This document shows positions 53,929 to 64,000 of a stretch of DNA of 64,000 bases, in pieces. The DNA is from Bryum argenteum (lineage: Eukaryota; Streptophyta; Bryopsida; Bryales; Bryaceae), in the NCBI GenBank assembly GCA_037043015.1, contig CM073322.1, positions 4,475,601-4,539,600 of the forward strand. The letters run 5' to 3'. Positions within the stretch are counted from its first letter, which is position 1, and every line of letters begins with the position of its first letter. Both the position numbers and the translations under genes were made by a program. Under the pieces are notes generated by a model that was given only the letters and a program-made list of their open reading frames with translations, searched no databases and was not told where the DNA came from.

Positions 53929-54805
53929 CAAACGTCCGAATGTACCAACTCCAATGGCTTGCTTGCACGCTGACCTCCCTCACTTGGAAATGGAGTCCTT
54001 GAGAGCTTGCCTTCAATGCACCCCTCACAAATCGCTGAATTTGATGCACCATCCTTGATTTGCATGCCATTGACCATGCTTTGAAGCGCCTTGACACTCT
54101 TCACATTCAAGTGCCCAAGCGTCGATGCCATAGCTCCAAAGGGGCTGATTGTGGCATTTGGTGTGCCACATTTGCCAAATCATGCATGGAGAAGGGCATT
54201 TCATACAAATTCATGATCCACTTGGCCATGGTGTTGTCATCTCCGTCATTACAAGCAAAAGCATGCTCCTCCTCAATGTGGTAATCGCTTACAACACTTG
54301 CGCTTAGAAACGCATAATCCGCCTCATTGTGGTTGTTGCTTGCAACATTCGCACTCTCCTTCTCCTTCTTGTTGTTTCGAAAACAATACCTTGCAATATG
54401 GCCCGGTTTGCCACAATTGAAGCACGTCCTTGGGCCATTTTGCATCCTCCCTTTGTTTTGGGTGGCCACCAACGCCGCCTCACCACTTTGAGCACCCTTC
54501 TCCTTCCTCTTGGACACTTCATGCATCAACCTAGCCACCACAAACTCCATCTTAAGGTCAGCAAGTTGCAACGTCTCTAATGCCGTGATTAAATGCTCAA
54601 ATGAAGAAGGCAAGCTATCAAGCAATGTCATCACAATGTCTTCCTCTCTCATTGGCACATCCAAGCATGCGAGCTGATCCGCAAGCGCCTTGATGTTGTT
54701 GATGTGCTCCAAAAGGTCAGCCCCTTCTTCCATCTTGATTGTGAAGAACTTGCGCCTCAAATAGAGAATGTTGGACAAGCTCTTCGTTTCGTGGATGTTG
54801 CAAAG
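53929..54805 (-). mobile_element. Antisense FamB-long gag/pre-integrase scrap
   Basis: Minus-strand pieces of gag with knuckle CFNCGKPGHIARYC (near 54410) and of pre-integrase/zinc finger (HSDVC near 53945, CEGCIEGK near 54020). It corresponds closely to parts of 29470-30680. It ends at the FamC LTR start, 54806. Confidence 0.88.
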
Positions 54806-55051
54806 TGTTGAGGAAACATGTACCTATTGATGTACATAGTGTACATGGAGTTATAGGAGTAGAACTATGCACTTAGTTAGTTCATAGACTCCATTAGGTG
54901 TTGCTTGTAGTCAAAGGCAGCCCATAGTGGTGAGTTATCCCACATGGTTAGGAGGTATGTAGAGGAGGCTTCCTACTACTTGTATTCAGCCCTTGCATGG
55001 CTGAAGTTATCCAATACCATCTAAGTAAAGCTTTTCCCTTCAATCTCAATA
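54806..55051 (+). repeat. FamC LTR 1 of array
   Basis: 246 bp; its left end meets antisense FamB gag (TTGCAAAG). Confidence 0.95.
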
Positions 55052-55064
55052 GGTTATGGGCCCA
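55052..55064 (+). other. Primer binding site, half-tRNA-iMet type
   Basis: GGTTATGGGCCCA after LTR 1. Confidence 0.88.
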
Positions 55065-56263
55065 CGCACGTGTTGGTGCGCTTGAAGGAGAAATTCATTT
55101 CATTTAGAGAGGATCGTGGAGCTTGTGGGGCAAACCAGCCTTGTGTTCCCTCTTGCACCTTCAAACCATATGGTGTAAGTCCATTTCCAAGAGAGAAGTC
55201 TTGAGTGCATTTTCTTTTGGGGTTTTGTTGGCTGAAGTTGGTGTTTTTGAGTGCACTTGAGTGTGAGGTTGTGTTTGGAAGAGATCAGACCTTGATAGGG
55301 CTGGTTGCATGCTCTTACATTGGGTTTGTGCTTAGAATTGCACATTGGGAGCCATTTAGGGCTGATTGTGCACTTGGGTGCATTAGGGATTGCATTTGAG
55401 GCATTTGCAATCTTGGGAGACTGTTTTGAGTGCTTTGAGTGCTTTAGAGGGCTGATTTGAAGCCCTTGTGAGTGAATGTGGCACATTTGTGCATTGATGA
55501 GTTGAACAAGGGCTGACTTGATTTTTGTGAGTAAATGTTGCACTTTGGTGCATTGGTGAGTTGAAGAAGGGCTGATTTGAGCTCTTGTGAGTGATTGTGG
55601 CACATTTGTGCATTGGTGAGTTGAAGAGGGCTGATTTGAGCACTTGTGAGTGATTGGAGCTAGTTTCTTGCATTTGTGATTGCAAGAGGGCAGATTGCAC
55701 CTCATTGAGTGATTAGGGCAAGTTTGAGAGTCCATTAGGGCTGATTTGCATCATTTTGAGTGAGTGAGCGAGTGTCTTGCATTTGTGGTTGCAAGAGGGC
55801 TGATTGCACTTCTTTGAGTGATTAGGACAAGTTTGAGTGTCCATTAGGGCTGATTTCAGCCCTTGTGAGGTTGGTGGAGTGATTGTGAGCCATTTTGAGG
55901 CACTTGCTCATTTGGATCCATTGTAAGGGCTGATTGGGAGTTCCTTAGCTCCTAGAGGTGTGGATTGCACTACATTGTGAGTAAGTGGCTGAATTGAAGA
56001 AGTTCTTGGCTAGGTAGCCCATGTTGGTGTTTTTTTTTTTAGCCACATTAGGGTCTGATTTGGGGCTTAGTGAGCTGATCTACTTGAGGGAGGTGTTTGT
56101 GAGGTCCTTAAGGTTTAGATCTCCTTGTGAGGAGCTTGCAAGGGCTGGTTGGTGCAACTTCAGCCCTTTTGCCTTTGTTTTAGAGATTCTAGGGAGGCTG
56201 AATTGAGTTTGTCAACTCCCCAAGCTTCTTTAGGTGCTGCCATCAAGTGGGAGCTACTTCAAC
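55065..56263 (+). other. FamC leader, array unit 1
   Basis: 1.2 kb, non-coding. About a dozen GGGCTG motifs, mostly AGGGCTGATT, in a repeat built on CACATTTGTGCATTGGTGAG. A T-tract followed by AG (near 56029-56042) looks like a 3' splice-site sequence and recurs in units 2 and 3; use unproven. Confidence 0.78.
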
Positions 56264-57249
56264 ATGGCTGCGAGTGAAGGAGATGGCGTGCGCATCATCG
56301 ACAAGTTCAATGGTGTCAACTTTGGCATGTGGAAGTTCAAGATGGAGATGATTCTTGCGGAGAAGGACTTATGGGATGTGGCTGATGGGGGTGAGGAGCC
56401 TCCAAGTGCTGATGCGGATCTCAAGACCAAGAAGGCGTTTGAGAGGAGGGAGAAGAAGGCTTTTGCTCTCATTGTGACCAATCTTGCGGATCAGCAAATA
56501 GCACACATCCGTCATTGCAAAACACCAGCGGAAGCGTGGACAACCCTTTGCAACATCCATGAGACCAAGAGTCTCTCCAACATCCTATTTCTTCGGCGGC
56601 GGTTCTTCACTACCAAGATGCAAGAGGAGGATGACTTGTTGGATCATGTCAACAAGATCAAAGCATTGGCGCATGAGTTGGCTTGCTTGGACGCACCTTT
56701 CACGGAAGGAGATGTGGTCATGACATTGTTGGAGAGCTTACCACCCTCCTTTGAGTTCCTCATCACCGCTTTGGAGACAAGGCCAATGAAGGAGCTGACC
56801 TTGGAGTTTGTTACAGCCCGTTTGATGCACGAGGTCACCAAACGCAAGGAGAATGAACCGCAAGGAGAGGGATCAGCGCCTGTGTCAAGATTTGCCAAGG
56901 GAGGCAATAGCAAGGATTGCAAGGAGACAAGAACATGCTACAAGTGTGGCAAACTTGGCCACATTGCTCGGTTTTGTAGGGCCAGCGAAGCGCAAGGCAA
57001 GGAGAGTGCACATCAAGCCTCAAAAGTTGAGGATGGAGATGATTTCGCCTTTGCTACACATGGAGGAGGAGAGAAGGCGGACATGTTCACTTGGATTGTG
57101 GATTCCGGCGCCACACAACACATGACCAGCCATCGAGATGCCTTCCACACCTATCAACCGGTTACGGGAAGAAGATTTACATGAGAGATAATGGCATGGT
57201 GGAGGCTATTGGCATAGGGGAGGTGCATGTGGAGGGGCAACACAAGGGG
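56264..57249 (+). pseudogene. FamC gag and protease start, array unit 1
   Basis: From ATG of MAASEGDGVRIIDKFNG. Gag domain, CCHC knuckle CYKCGKLGHIARFC near 56940, protease DSGATQHM near 57100, then directly the next LTR. The rest of pol is absent in this unit. About one break. Confidence 0.9.
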
Positions 57250-57495
57250 TGTTGAGGAAACATGTACCTATTGATGTATATAGTGTACATGGAGTTATAG
57301 GAGTAGAACTATGCACTTAGTTAGTTCATAGACTCCATTAGGTGTTGCTTGTAGTCAAAGGCAGCCCATAGTGGTGAGTTATCCCACATGGTTAGGAGGT
57401 ATGTAGAGGAGGCTTCCTACTACTTGTATTCAGCCCTTGCATGGCTGAAGTTATCCAATACCATCTAAGTAAAGCTTTTCCCTTCAATCTCAATA
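57250..57495 (+). repeat. FamC LTR 2 of array
   Basis: 246 bp, shared as 3' LTR of unit 1 and 5' LTR of unit 2. Confidence 0.95.
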
Positions 57496-57508
57496 GGTTA
57501 TGGGCCCA
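57496..57508 (+). other. Primer binding site, half-tRNA-iMet type
   Basis: GGTTATGGGCCCA after LTR 2. Confidence 0.88.
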
Positions 57509-58711
57509 CGCATTGTGTGGTGCGCTTGAAGGAGAAATTCATTTCATTTGGAGAGGATCGTGGAGCTTGTGGGGCAAACCAGCCTTGTGTTCCCTCTTGC
57601 ACCTTCAAACCATATGGTGTAAGTCCATTTCAAGAGAGAAGTCTTGAGTGCATTTTCTTTTGGGGTTTTGTTGGCTGAAGTTGGTGTTTTTGAGTGCACT
57701 TGAGTGTGAGGTTGTGTTTGGAAGAGATCAGACCTTGATAGGGCTGGTTGCATGCTCTTACATTGGGTTTGTGCTTAGAATTGCACATTGGGAGCCATTT
57801 AGGGCTGATTGTGCACTTGGGTGCATTAGGGATTGCATTTGAGGCATTTGCAATCTTGGGAGACTGTTTTGAGTGCTTTGAGTGCTTTAGAGGGCTGATT
57901 TGAAGCCCTTGTGAGTGAATGTGGCACATTTGTGCATTGATGAGTTGAACAAGGGCTGACTTGAGCTTTTGTGAGTAAATGTTGCACTTTGGTGCATTGG
58001 TGAGTTGAAGAAGAAGGGCTGATTTGAGCTCTTGTGAGTGATTGTGGCACATTTGTGCATTGGTGAGTTGAAGAGGGCTGATTTGAGCACTTGTGAGTGA
58101 TTGGAGCTAGTTTCTTGCATTTGTGATTGCAAGAGGGCAGATTGCACCTCATTGAGTGATTAGGGCAAGTTTGAGAGTCCATTAGGGCTGATTTGCATCA
58201 TTTTGAGTGAGTGAAGCGAGTGTCTTGCATTTGTGGTTGCAAGAGGGCTGATTGCACTTCTTTGAGTGATTAGGACAAGTTTGAGTGTCCATTAGGGCTG
58301 ATTTCAGCCCTTGTGAGGTTGGTGGAGTGATTGTGAGCCATTTTGAGGCACTTGCTCATTTGGATCCATTGTAAGGGCTGATTGGGAGTTCCTTAGCTCC
58401 TAGAGGTGTGGATTGCACTACATTGTGAGTAAGTGGCTGAATTGAAGAAGTTCTTGCCTAGGTAGCCCATGTTGGTGTTTTTTTTTTTTAGCCACATTAG
58501 GGTCTGATTTGGGGCTTAGTGAGCTGATCTACTTGAGGGAGGTGTTTGTGAGGTCCTTAAGGTTTAGATCTCCTTGTGAGGAGCTTGCAAGGGCTGGTTG
58601 GTGCAACTTCAGCCCTTTGCCTTTGTTTTAGAGATTCTAGGGAGGCTGAATTGAGTTTGTCAACTCCCCAAGCTTCTTTAGGTGCTGCCATCAAGTGGGA
58701 GCTACTTCAAC
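57509..58711 (+). other. FamC leader, array unit 2
   Basis: Nearly identical to the unit 1 leader, with a few small differences including just after the PBS. Confidence 0.78.
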
Positions 58712-59695
58712 ATGGCTGCGAGTGAAGGAGATGGCGTGCGCATCATCGACAAGTTCAATGGTGTCAACTTTGGCATGTGGAAGTTCAAGATGGAGATGAT
58801 TCTTGCGGAGAAGGACTTATGGGATGTGGCTGATGGGGGTGAGGAGCCTCCAAGTGCTGATGCGGATCTCAAGACCAAGAAGGCGTTTGAGAGGAGGGAG
58901 AAGAAGGCTTTTGCTCTCATTGTGACCAATCTTGCGGATCAGCAAATAGCACACATCCGTCATTGCAAAACACCAGCGGAAGCGTGGACAACCCTTTGCA
59001 ACATCCATGAGACAAGAGTCTCTCCAACATCCTATTTCTTCGGAGGCGGTTCTTCACTACCAAGATGCAAGAGGAGGATGACTTGTTGGATCATGTCAAC
59101 AAGATCAAGGCATTGGCGCATGAGTTGGCTTGCTTGGAGGCACCCGTCACGGAAGGAGATGTGGTCATGACATTGTTGGAGAGCTTGCCACCATCGTTTG
59201 AGTTCCTCATCACCGCTTTGGAGACAAGGCCAATGAAGGAGCTGACCTTGGAGTTTGTTACAGCCCGTTTGATGCATTTGGTCACCAAGCGCAAGGAGAA
59301 TGAACCCCAAGGAGAGGGATCAGCGCTTGTGTCAAGATTTGCCAAGGGAGGCAATAGCAAGGATTGCAAGGAGACAAGAACATGCTACAAGTGTGGCAAA
59401 CTTGGCCACATTGCTCGGTTTTGTAGGGCCAGCGAAGCGCAAGGCAAGGAGAGTGCACATCAAGCCTCAAAAGTTGAGGATGGAGATGATTTCGCCTTTG
59501 CTACACATGGAGGAGGAGAGAAGGCGGACATGTTCACTTGGATTGTGGATTCCGGCCCACACAACACATGACCAGCCATCGAGATGCCTTCCACACCTAT
59601 CAACCGGTTACGGGAAGAAGATTTACATGGGAGATAATGGCATGGTGGAGGCTATTGGCATAGGGGAGGTGCATGTGGAGGGGCAACACAAGGGG
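58712..59695 (+). pseudogene. FamC gag and protease start, array unit 2
   Basis: Same content and same end point as unit 1: Gag domain, knuckle near 59390, protease start near 59550, then the LTR. About two or three breaks. Confidence 0.88.
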
Positions 59696-59941
59696 TGTTG
59701 AGGAAACATGTACCTATTGATGTATATAGTGTACATGGAGTTATAGGAGTAGAACTATGCACTTAGTTAGTTCATAGACTCCATTAGGTGTTGCTTGTAG
59801 TCAAAGGCAGCCCATAGTGGTGAGTTATCCCACATGGTTAGGAGGTATGTAGAGGAGGCTTCCTACTACTTGTATTCAGCCCTTGCATGGCTGAAGTTAT
59901 CCAATACCATCTAAGTAAAGCTTTTCCCTTCAATCTCAATA
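59696..59941 (+). repeat. FamC LTR 3 of array
   Basis: 246 bp, shared between short unit 2 and the long unit. Confidence 0.95.
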
Positions 59942-59954
59942 GGTTATGGGCCCA
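59942..59954 (+). other. Primer binding site, half-tRNA-iMet type
   Basis: GGTTATGGGCCCA after LTR 3. Confidence 0.88.
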
Positions 59955-61154
59955 CGCACGTGTTGGTGCGCTTGAAGGAGAAATTCATTTCATTTGGAGA
60001 GGATCGTGGAGCTTGTGGGGCAAACCAGCCTTGTGTTCCCTCTTGCACCTTCAAACCATATGGTGTAAGTCCATTTCAAGAGAGAAGTCTTGAGTGCATT
60101 TTCTTTTGGGGTTTTGTTGGCTGAAGTTGGTGTTTTTGAGTGCACTTGAGTGTGAGGTTGTGTTTGGAAGAGATCAGACCTTGATAGGGCTGGTTGCATG
60201 CTCTTACATTGGGTTTGTGCTTAGAATTGCACATTGGGAGCCATTTAGGGCTGATTGTGCACTTGGGTGCATTAGGGATTGCATTTGAGGCATTTGCAAT
60301 CTTGGGAGACTGTTTTGAGTGCTTTGAGTGCTTTAGAGGGCTGATTTGAAGCCCTTGTGAGTGAATGTGGCACATTTGTGCATTGATGAGTTGAACAAGG
60401 GCTGACTTGAGCTTTTGTGAGTAAATGTTGCACTTTGGTGCATTGGTGAGTTGAAGAAGGGCTGATTTGAGCTCTTGTGAGTGATTGTGGCACATTTGTG
60501 CATTGGTGAGTTGAAGAGGGCTGATTTGAGCACTTGTGAGTGATTGGAGCTAGTTTCTTGCATTTGTGATTGCAAGAGGGCAGATTGCACCTCATTGAGT
60601 GATTAGGGCAAGTTTGAGAGTCCATTAGGGCTGATTTGCATCATTTTGAGTGAGTGAAGCGAGTGTCTTGCATTTGTGGTTGCAAGAGGGCTGATTGCAC
60701 TTCTTTGAGTGATTAGGACAAGTTTGAGTGTCCATTAGGGCTGATTTCAGCCCTTGTGAGGTTGGTGGAGTGATTGTGAGCCATTTTGAGGCACTTGCTC
60801 ATTTGGATCCATTGTAAGGGCTGATTGGGAGTTCCTTAGCTCCTAGAGGTGTGGATTGCACTACATTGTGAGTAAGTGGCTGAATTGAAGAAGTTCTTGG
60901 CTAGGTAGCCCATGTTGGTGTTTTTTTTTTTAGCCACATTAGGGTCTGATTTGGGGCTTAGTGAGCTGATCTACTTGAGGGAGGTGTTTGTGAGGTCCTT
61001 AAGGTTTAGATCTCCTTGTGAGGAGCTTGCAAGGGCTGGTTGGTGCAACTTCAGCCCTTTTGCCTTTGTTTTAGAGATTCTAGGGAGGCTGAATTGAGTT
61101 TGTCAACTCCCCAAGCTTCTTTAGGTGCTGCCATCAAGTGGGAGCTACTTCAAC
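59955..61154 (+). other. FamC leader, array unit 3
   Basis: 1.2 kb, nearly identical to the unit 1 leader; GGGCTG motifs and T-tract retained. Confidence 0.78.
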
Positions 61155-63640
61155 ATGGCTGCGAGTGAAGGAGATGGCGTGCGCATCATCGACAAGTTCA
61201 ATGGTGTCAACTTTGGCATGTGGAAGTTCAAGATGGAGATGATTCTTGCGGAGAAGGACTTATGGGATGTGGCTGATGGGGGTGAGGAGCCTCCAAGTGC
61301 TGATGCGGATCTCAAGACCAAGAAGGCGTTTGAGAGGAGGGAGAAGAAGGCTTTTGCTCTCATTGTGACCAATCTTGCGGATCAGCAAATAGCACACATC
61401 CGTCATTGCAAAACACCAGCGGAAGCGTGGACAACCCTTTGCAACATCCATGAGACCAAGAGTCTCTCCAACATCCTATTTCTTCGGAGGCGGTTCTTCA
61501 CTACCAAGATGCAAGAGGAGGATGACTTGTTGGATCATGTCAACAAGATCAAGGCATTGGCGCATGAGTTGGCTTGCTTGGAGGCACCCGTCACGGAAGG
61601 AGATGTGGTCATGACATTGTTGGAGAGCTTGCCACCATCGTTTGAGTTCCTCATCACCGCTTTGGAGACAAGGCCAATGAAGGAGCTGACCTTGGAGTTT
61701 GTTACAGCCCGTTTGATGCACGAGGTCACCAAGCGCAAGGAGAATGAACCCCAAGGAGAGGGATCAGCGCTTGTGTCAAGATTTGCCAAGGGAGGCAATA
61801 GCAAGGATTGCAAGGAGACAAGAACATGCTACAAGTGTGGCAAACTTGGCCACATTGCTCGGTTTTGTAGGGCCAGCGAAGCGCAAGGCAAGGAGAGTGC
61901 ACATCAAGCCTCAAAAGTTGAGGATGGAGATGATTTCGCCTTTGCTACACATGGAGGAGGAGAGAAGGCGGACATGTTCACTTGGATTGTGGATTCCGGC
62001 GCCACACAACACATGACCAGCCATCGAGATGCCTTCCACACCTATCAACCGGTTACGGGAAGAAGATTTACATGGGAGATAATGGCATGGTGGAGGCTAT
62101 TGGCATAGGGGAGGTGCATGTGGAGGGGCAACACAAGGGGCAGCCCAAGAGGATCACCATCCGTGAGGTGCTCCATGTGCCCAAGTTGCATGCCAACTTG
62201 CTTTCGGTAAGCAAATTGGCTTTGGGAGGTTTGAAGGTACAATTCAACAATGTAGGGTGTGTTGTGAGGTCACCAAGTGGGCTTTTGATTGCATCAGCCC
62301 CTTGTGAGGGAAAATTGTATCTACTCAAATTCACCAAGGTGAATGGGAGTTCATTTGCTTGTGTGGCTCAAGGATCAGCCCATGAAGAGCTTGTGGAGCT
62401 TTGGCATAGGAGGCTTGGGCACTTGAATTTGAAGAGCTTGAAGGGCCTCCAACACATTGTGAAGGGGCTGGACCTCTCTTCTTGCAAGCACGATTGGAGT
62501 TCCTTGGCTTGCAAGGGGTGCATTGAGGGCAAGCAAGCAAGGCAGCCCTTCTCCAAGCATGGAGCAACAAGGGCCACGAAGCCATTGGAGTTGGTGCATT
62601 CGGACGTGTGCGGGCCAATGAAGACCACTTCCATTGGAGGAGCAAGGTATTTTGTCACCTTTATAGATGATTTCTCACGCAAAACATGGGTGTATATGCT
62701 GAAGTGCAAGAGTGAGGTGTTTGGGCGTTTTGAGACTTGGAAGGCGCTTGTGGAGGCCCAATCTGATTGCAAGGTGAAGGTGCTGCGGTCGGATAATGGA
62801 GGGGAGTATGTGTCCAAGGCATTTGAGAACTTCCTCAAAGCCAATGGCATTGAGCACCACACATCAGCGCCTTACACGCCTCAACAAAATGGTGTTGCGG
62901 AGCGTGCAAACCGCACCATTGTGGAGATGGCAAGGGCCATGATTCATGACCAAGGGCTCAAGTATGAGCTATGGGGAGAGGCCGTGAGCAATGCGGTGTA
63001 CACAAGGAACCGCTGCCCCACTCAAGCATTGGTAAGCAAGACACCTCAAGAGGCTTGGAGTGGAGTGAGGCCCCATGTGTCTCATATGCGTGTTTTCGGT
63101 TGCATTGCGTATGCGTTGGTTCCAAATGCAAAGAGGACCAAGTTGGATGCCAAGGGCATCAAGTGTCTTTTGCTTGGGTATTGTGAGGGAACCAAGGCCT
63201 ATAGGCTGATGCGTGTGGATACCAAGGCCATTATCAAGTGTAGAGATGTAACATTCTTGGAAGACGGAGGAGCTGATTTTAAGTGCTTGGAGGTGAGCCC
63301 AAGTGGGAGAAGTGGAGGACCAGCCCAAAGTGTGGGCTCAACTCCAAGAGATGACATTGAAGAAGTGGGAGATGAAGATGAAGAAGATTTGGAGAAGCCC
63401 AAGGAGGAGGTGGTGTTACCGCAGCGGAAGGAGATATCAAGTACTTGCTCACCCAAGGAGCAAGAGAAGGACCAGCCCATGGAGGAGCCACGGGAGCAGC
63501 CTTTAGAAGAGCCAAGATACCCCACAAGGACTCGCAAGCCACTTGGGGATTGGTGGAAGAACCATATTCTTCCTCCCCAACATGAGGATCAAGCGAATGT
63601 GGCATTTCTTGGAATCCCATGGACACTTGTTGATTTGTGA
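61155..63640 (+). pseudogene. FamC gag-protease-integrase, array unit 3
   Basis: Knuckle CYKCGKLGHIARFC near 61830, protease DSGATQHM near 61995, LWHRRLGHLNLKSLKGL near 62400, zinc-finger CKGCIEGK near 62510, integrase HSDVCGPM near 62600, SDNGGEY near 62790, QQNGVAERANRTIVEM near 62885, SHMRVFGCIAYALVP near 63080, linker ending ILPPQHEDQANVAF near 63600. Integrase catalytic residues are all visible. RT and RNase H core are absent, as in 35238-37736. About one break. Confidence 0.92.
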
Positions 63641-63759
63641 TGATTCAAGCAAGTGGGAGGTAGTTATGGTTGCTGATGTCCTAACTAATGCGCTTGGAAA
63701 GTTTTGATGTTGATTGACAAAAAGGTCTTTGGTGCCTTTGCCCATTAGCAAAGTGGGAG
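63641..63759 (+). other. FamC 3' tail and polypurine tract
   Basis: A short remnant that includes the very end of RNase H (VADVL-like) and non-coding sequence, ending CAAAGTGGGAG before the LTR. Confidence 0.8.
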
Positions 63760-64000
63760 TGTTGAGGAAACATGTACCTATTGATGTACATAGTGTACAT
63801 GGAGTTATAGGAGTAGAACTATGCACTTAGTTAGTTCATAGACTCCATTAGGTGTTGCTTGTACTCAAAGGCAGCCCATAGTGGTGAGTTATCCCACATG
63901 GTTAGGAGGTATGTAGAGGAGGCTTCCTACTACTTGTATTCAGCCCTTGCATGGCTGAAGTTATCCAATACCATCTAAGTAAAGCTTTTCCCTTCAATCT
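63760..64000 (+). repeat. FamC LTR 4 of array (cut by window edge)
   Basis: 241 of about 246 bp are visible; closely matches LTR 1. Whether the array continues cannot be seen. Confidence 0.94.

Larger units (their letters stand above)
54806..64000 (+). mobile_element. FamC tandem array sharing LTRs
   Basis: LTR-short-LTR-short-LTR-long-LTR: LTRs start at 54806, 57250, 59696 and 63760. The two short units (2444 and 2446 bp) carry leader, gag and the start of protease only. The third unit (4064 bp) carries gag, protease and integrase and again no RT. Neighbouring units share one LTR, the expected product of unequal exchange between LTRs. The units are nearly identical, so the expansion is recent. 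The array leaves the window on the right. Confidence 0.93.

Overview
The 64 kb window is built almost entirely from Ty1/copia-type LTR retrotransposons inserted into and recombined with one another. No host gene, tRNA, rRNA, CRISPR array or prokaryotic operon could be supported. The Gag and Pol motifs (CCHC knuckle, DSGATKHM protease, LWHRRLGHLN pre-integrase motif, SDNGGEF and QQNGVAERAN integrase, YVDDLIILAS reverse transcriptase, [10 protein letters not shown] RNase H) look like plant copia elements. The total saturation with nested elements suggests a large, repeat-rich land-plant or other streptophyte genome; the species cannot be told from this sequence.

I name three working families. 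FamA has a ~385-390 bp LTR (TGTTGAAGAATAG...) and a full gag-pol. FamB has a ~310 bp LTR in three variants: B-a (TGTTAGAGATTAGG), B-b (TGTTGAAGATTAG) and B-c (TGTTAGAGATAGG). It occurs in a long form with full pol and a short form ('B-short') with gag and protease only. FamC has a ~246 bp LTR (TGTTGAGGAAACATG) and codes for gag, protease and integrase, but no copy here that reaches the pol end has reverse transcriptase. All share LTR ends TGTT...AATA, a primer site GGTTATGGGCCCA complementary to the anticodon arm of initiator tRNA-Met (half-tRNA priming, as in Drosophila copia and yeast Ty5), a polypurine tract ending AAAGTGGGAG, and long non-coding leaders rich in GGGCTGATT.

Layout: 1-1572 FamA 3' end; 1573-1789 antisense FamB scrap; 1790-5549 B-short; 5550-6239 antisense LTR and FamC scraps; 6240-9538 antisense B-b pol; 9539-15047 FamA element; 15048-16260 FamC 3' part; 16275-19940 B-short; 19941-24309 FamA gag-pol with FamA LTR; 24310-26179 FamB leader and gag; 26180-31432 antisense FamB-long element holding a composite solo LTR; 31433-32797 FamB RT/RNase H end; 32798-34374 mosaic; 34375-34856 LTR palindrome and tail; 34857-39278 antisense FamC element; 39279-41220 mosaic; to 41348 antisense FamB leader; 41349-45332 young B-c element with target-site duplication; 45333-45780 rest of that leader; 45781-50137 antisense FamA; 50138-53928 antisense B-short; 53929-54805 antisense FamB scrap; 54806-64000 FamC tandem array sharing LTRs.

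The arrangement suggests a guild in which FamA and FamB-long carry the full enzyme set while B-short and FamC would depend on them through shared cis signals. Two mosaic blocks, in which two unrelated parental sequences alternate in short patches while each stays in order, are the strangest signal and may be assembly or consensus artefacts. A conserved LTR hairpin with a single bulge and covarying base pairs is the best candidate for an undescribed functional element. Break counts are approximate, and all identities were judged by eye.
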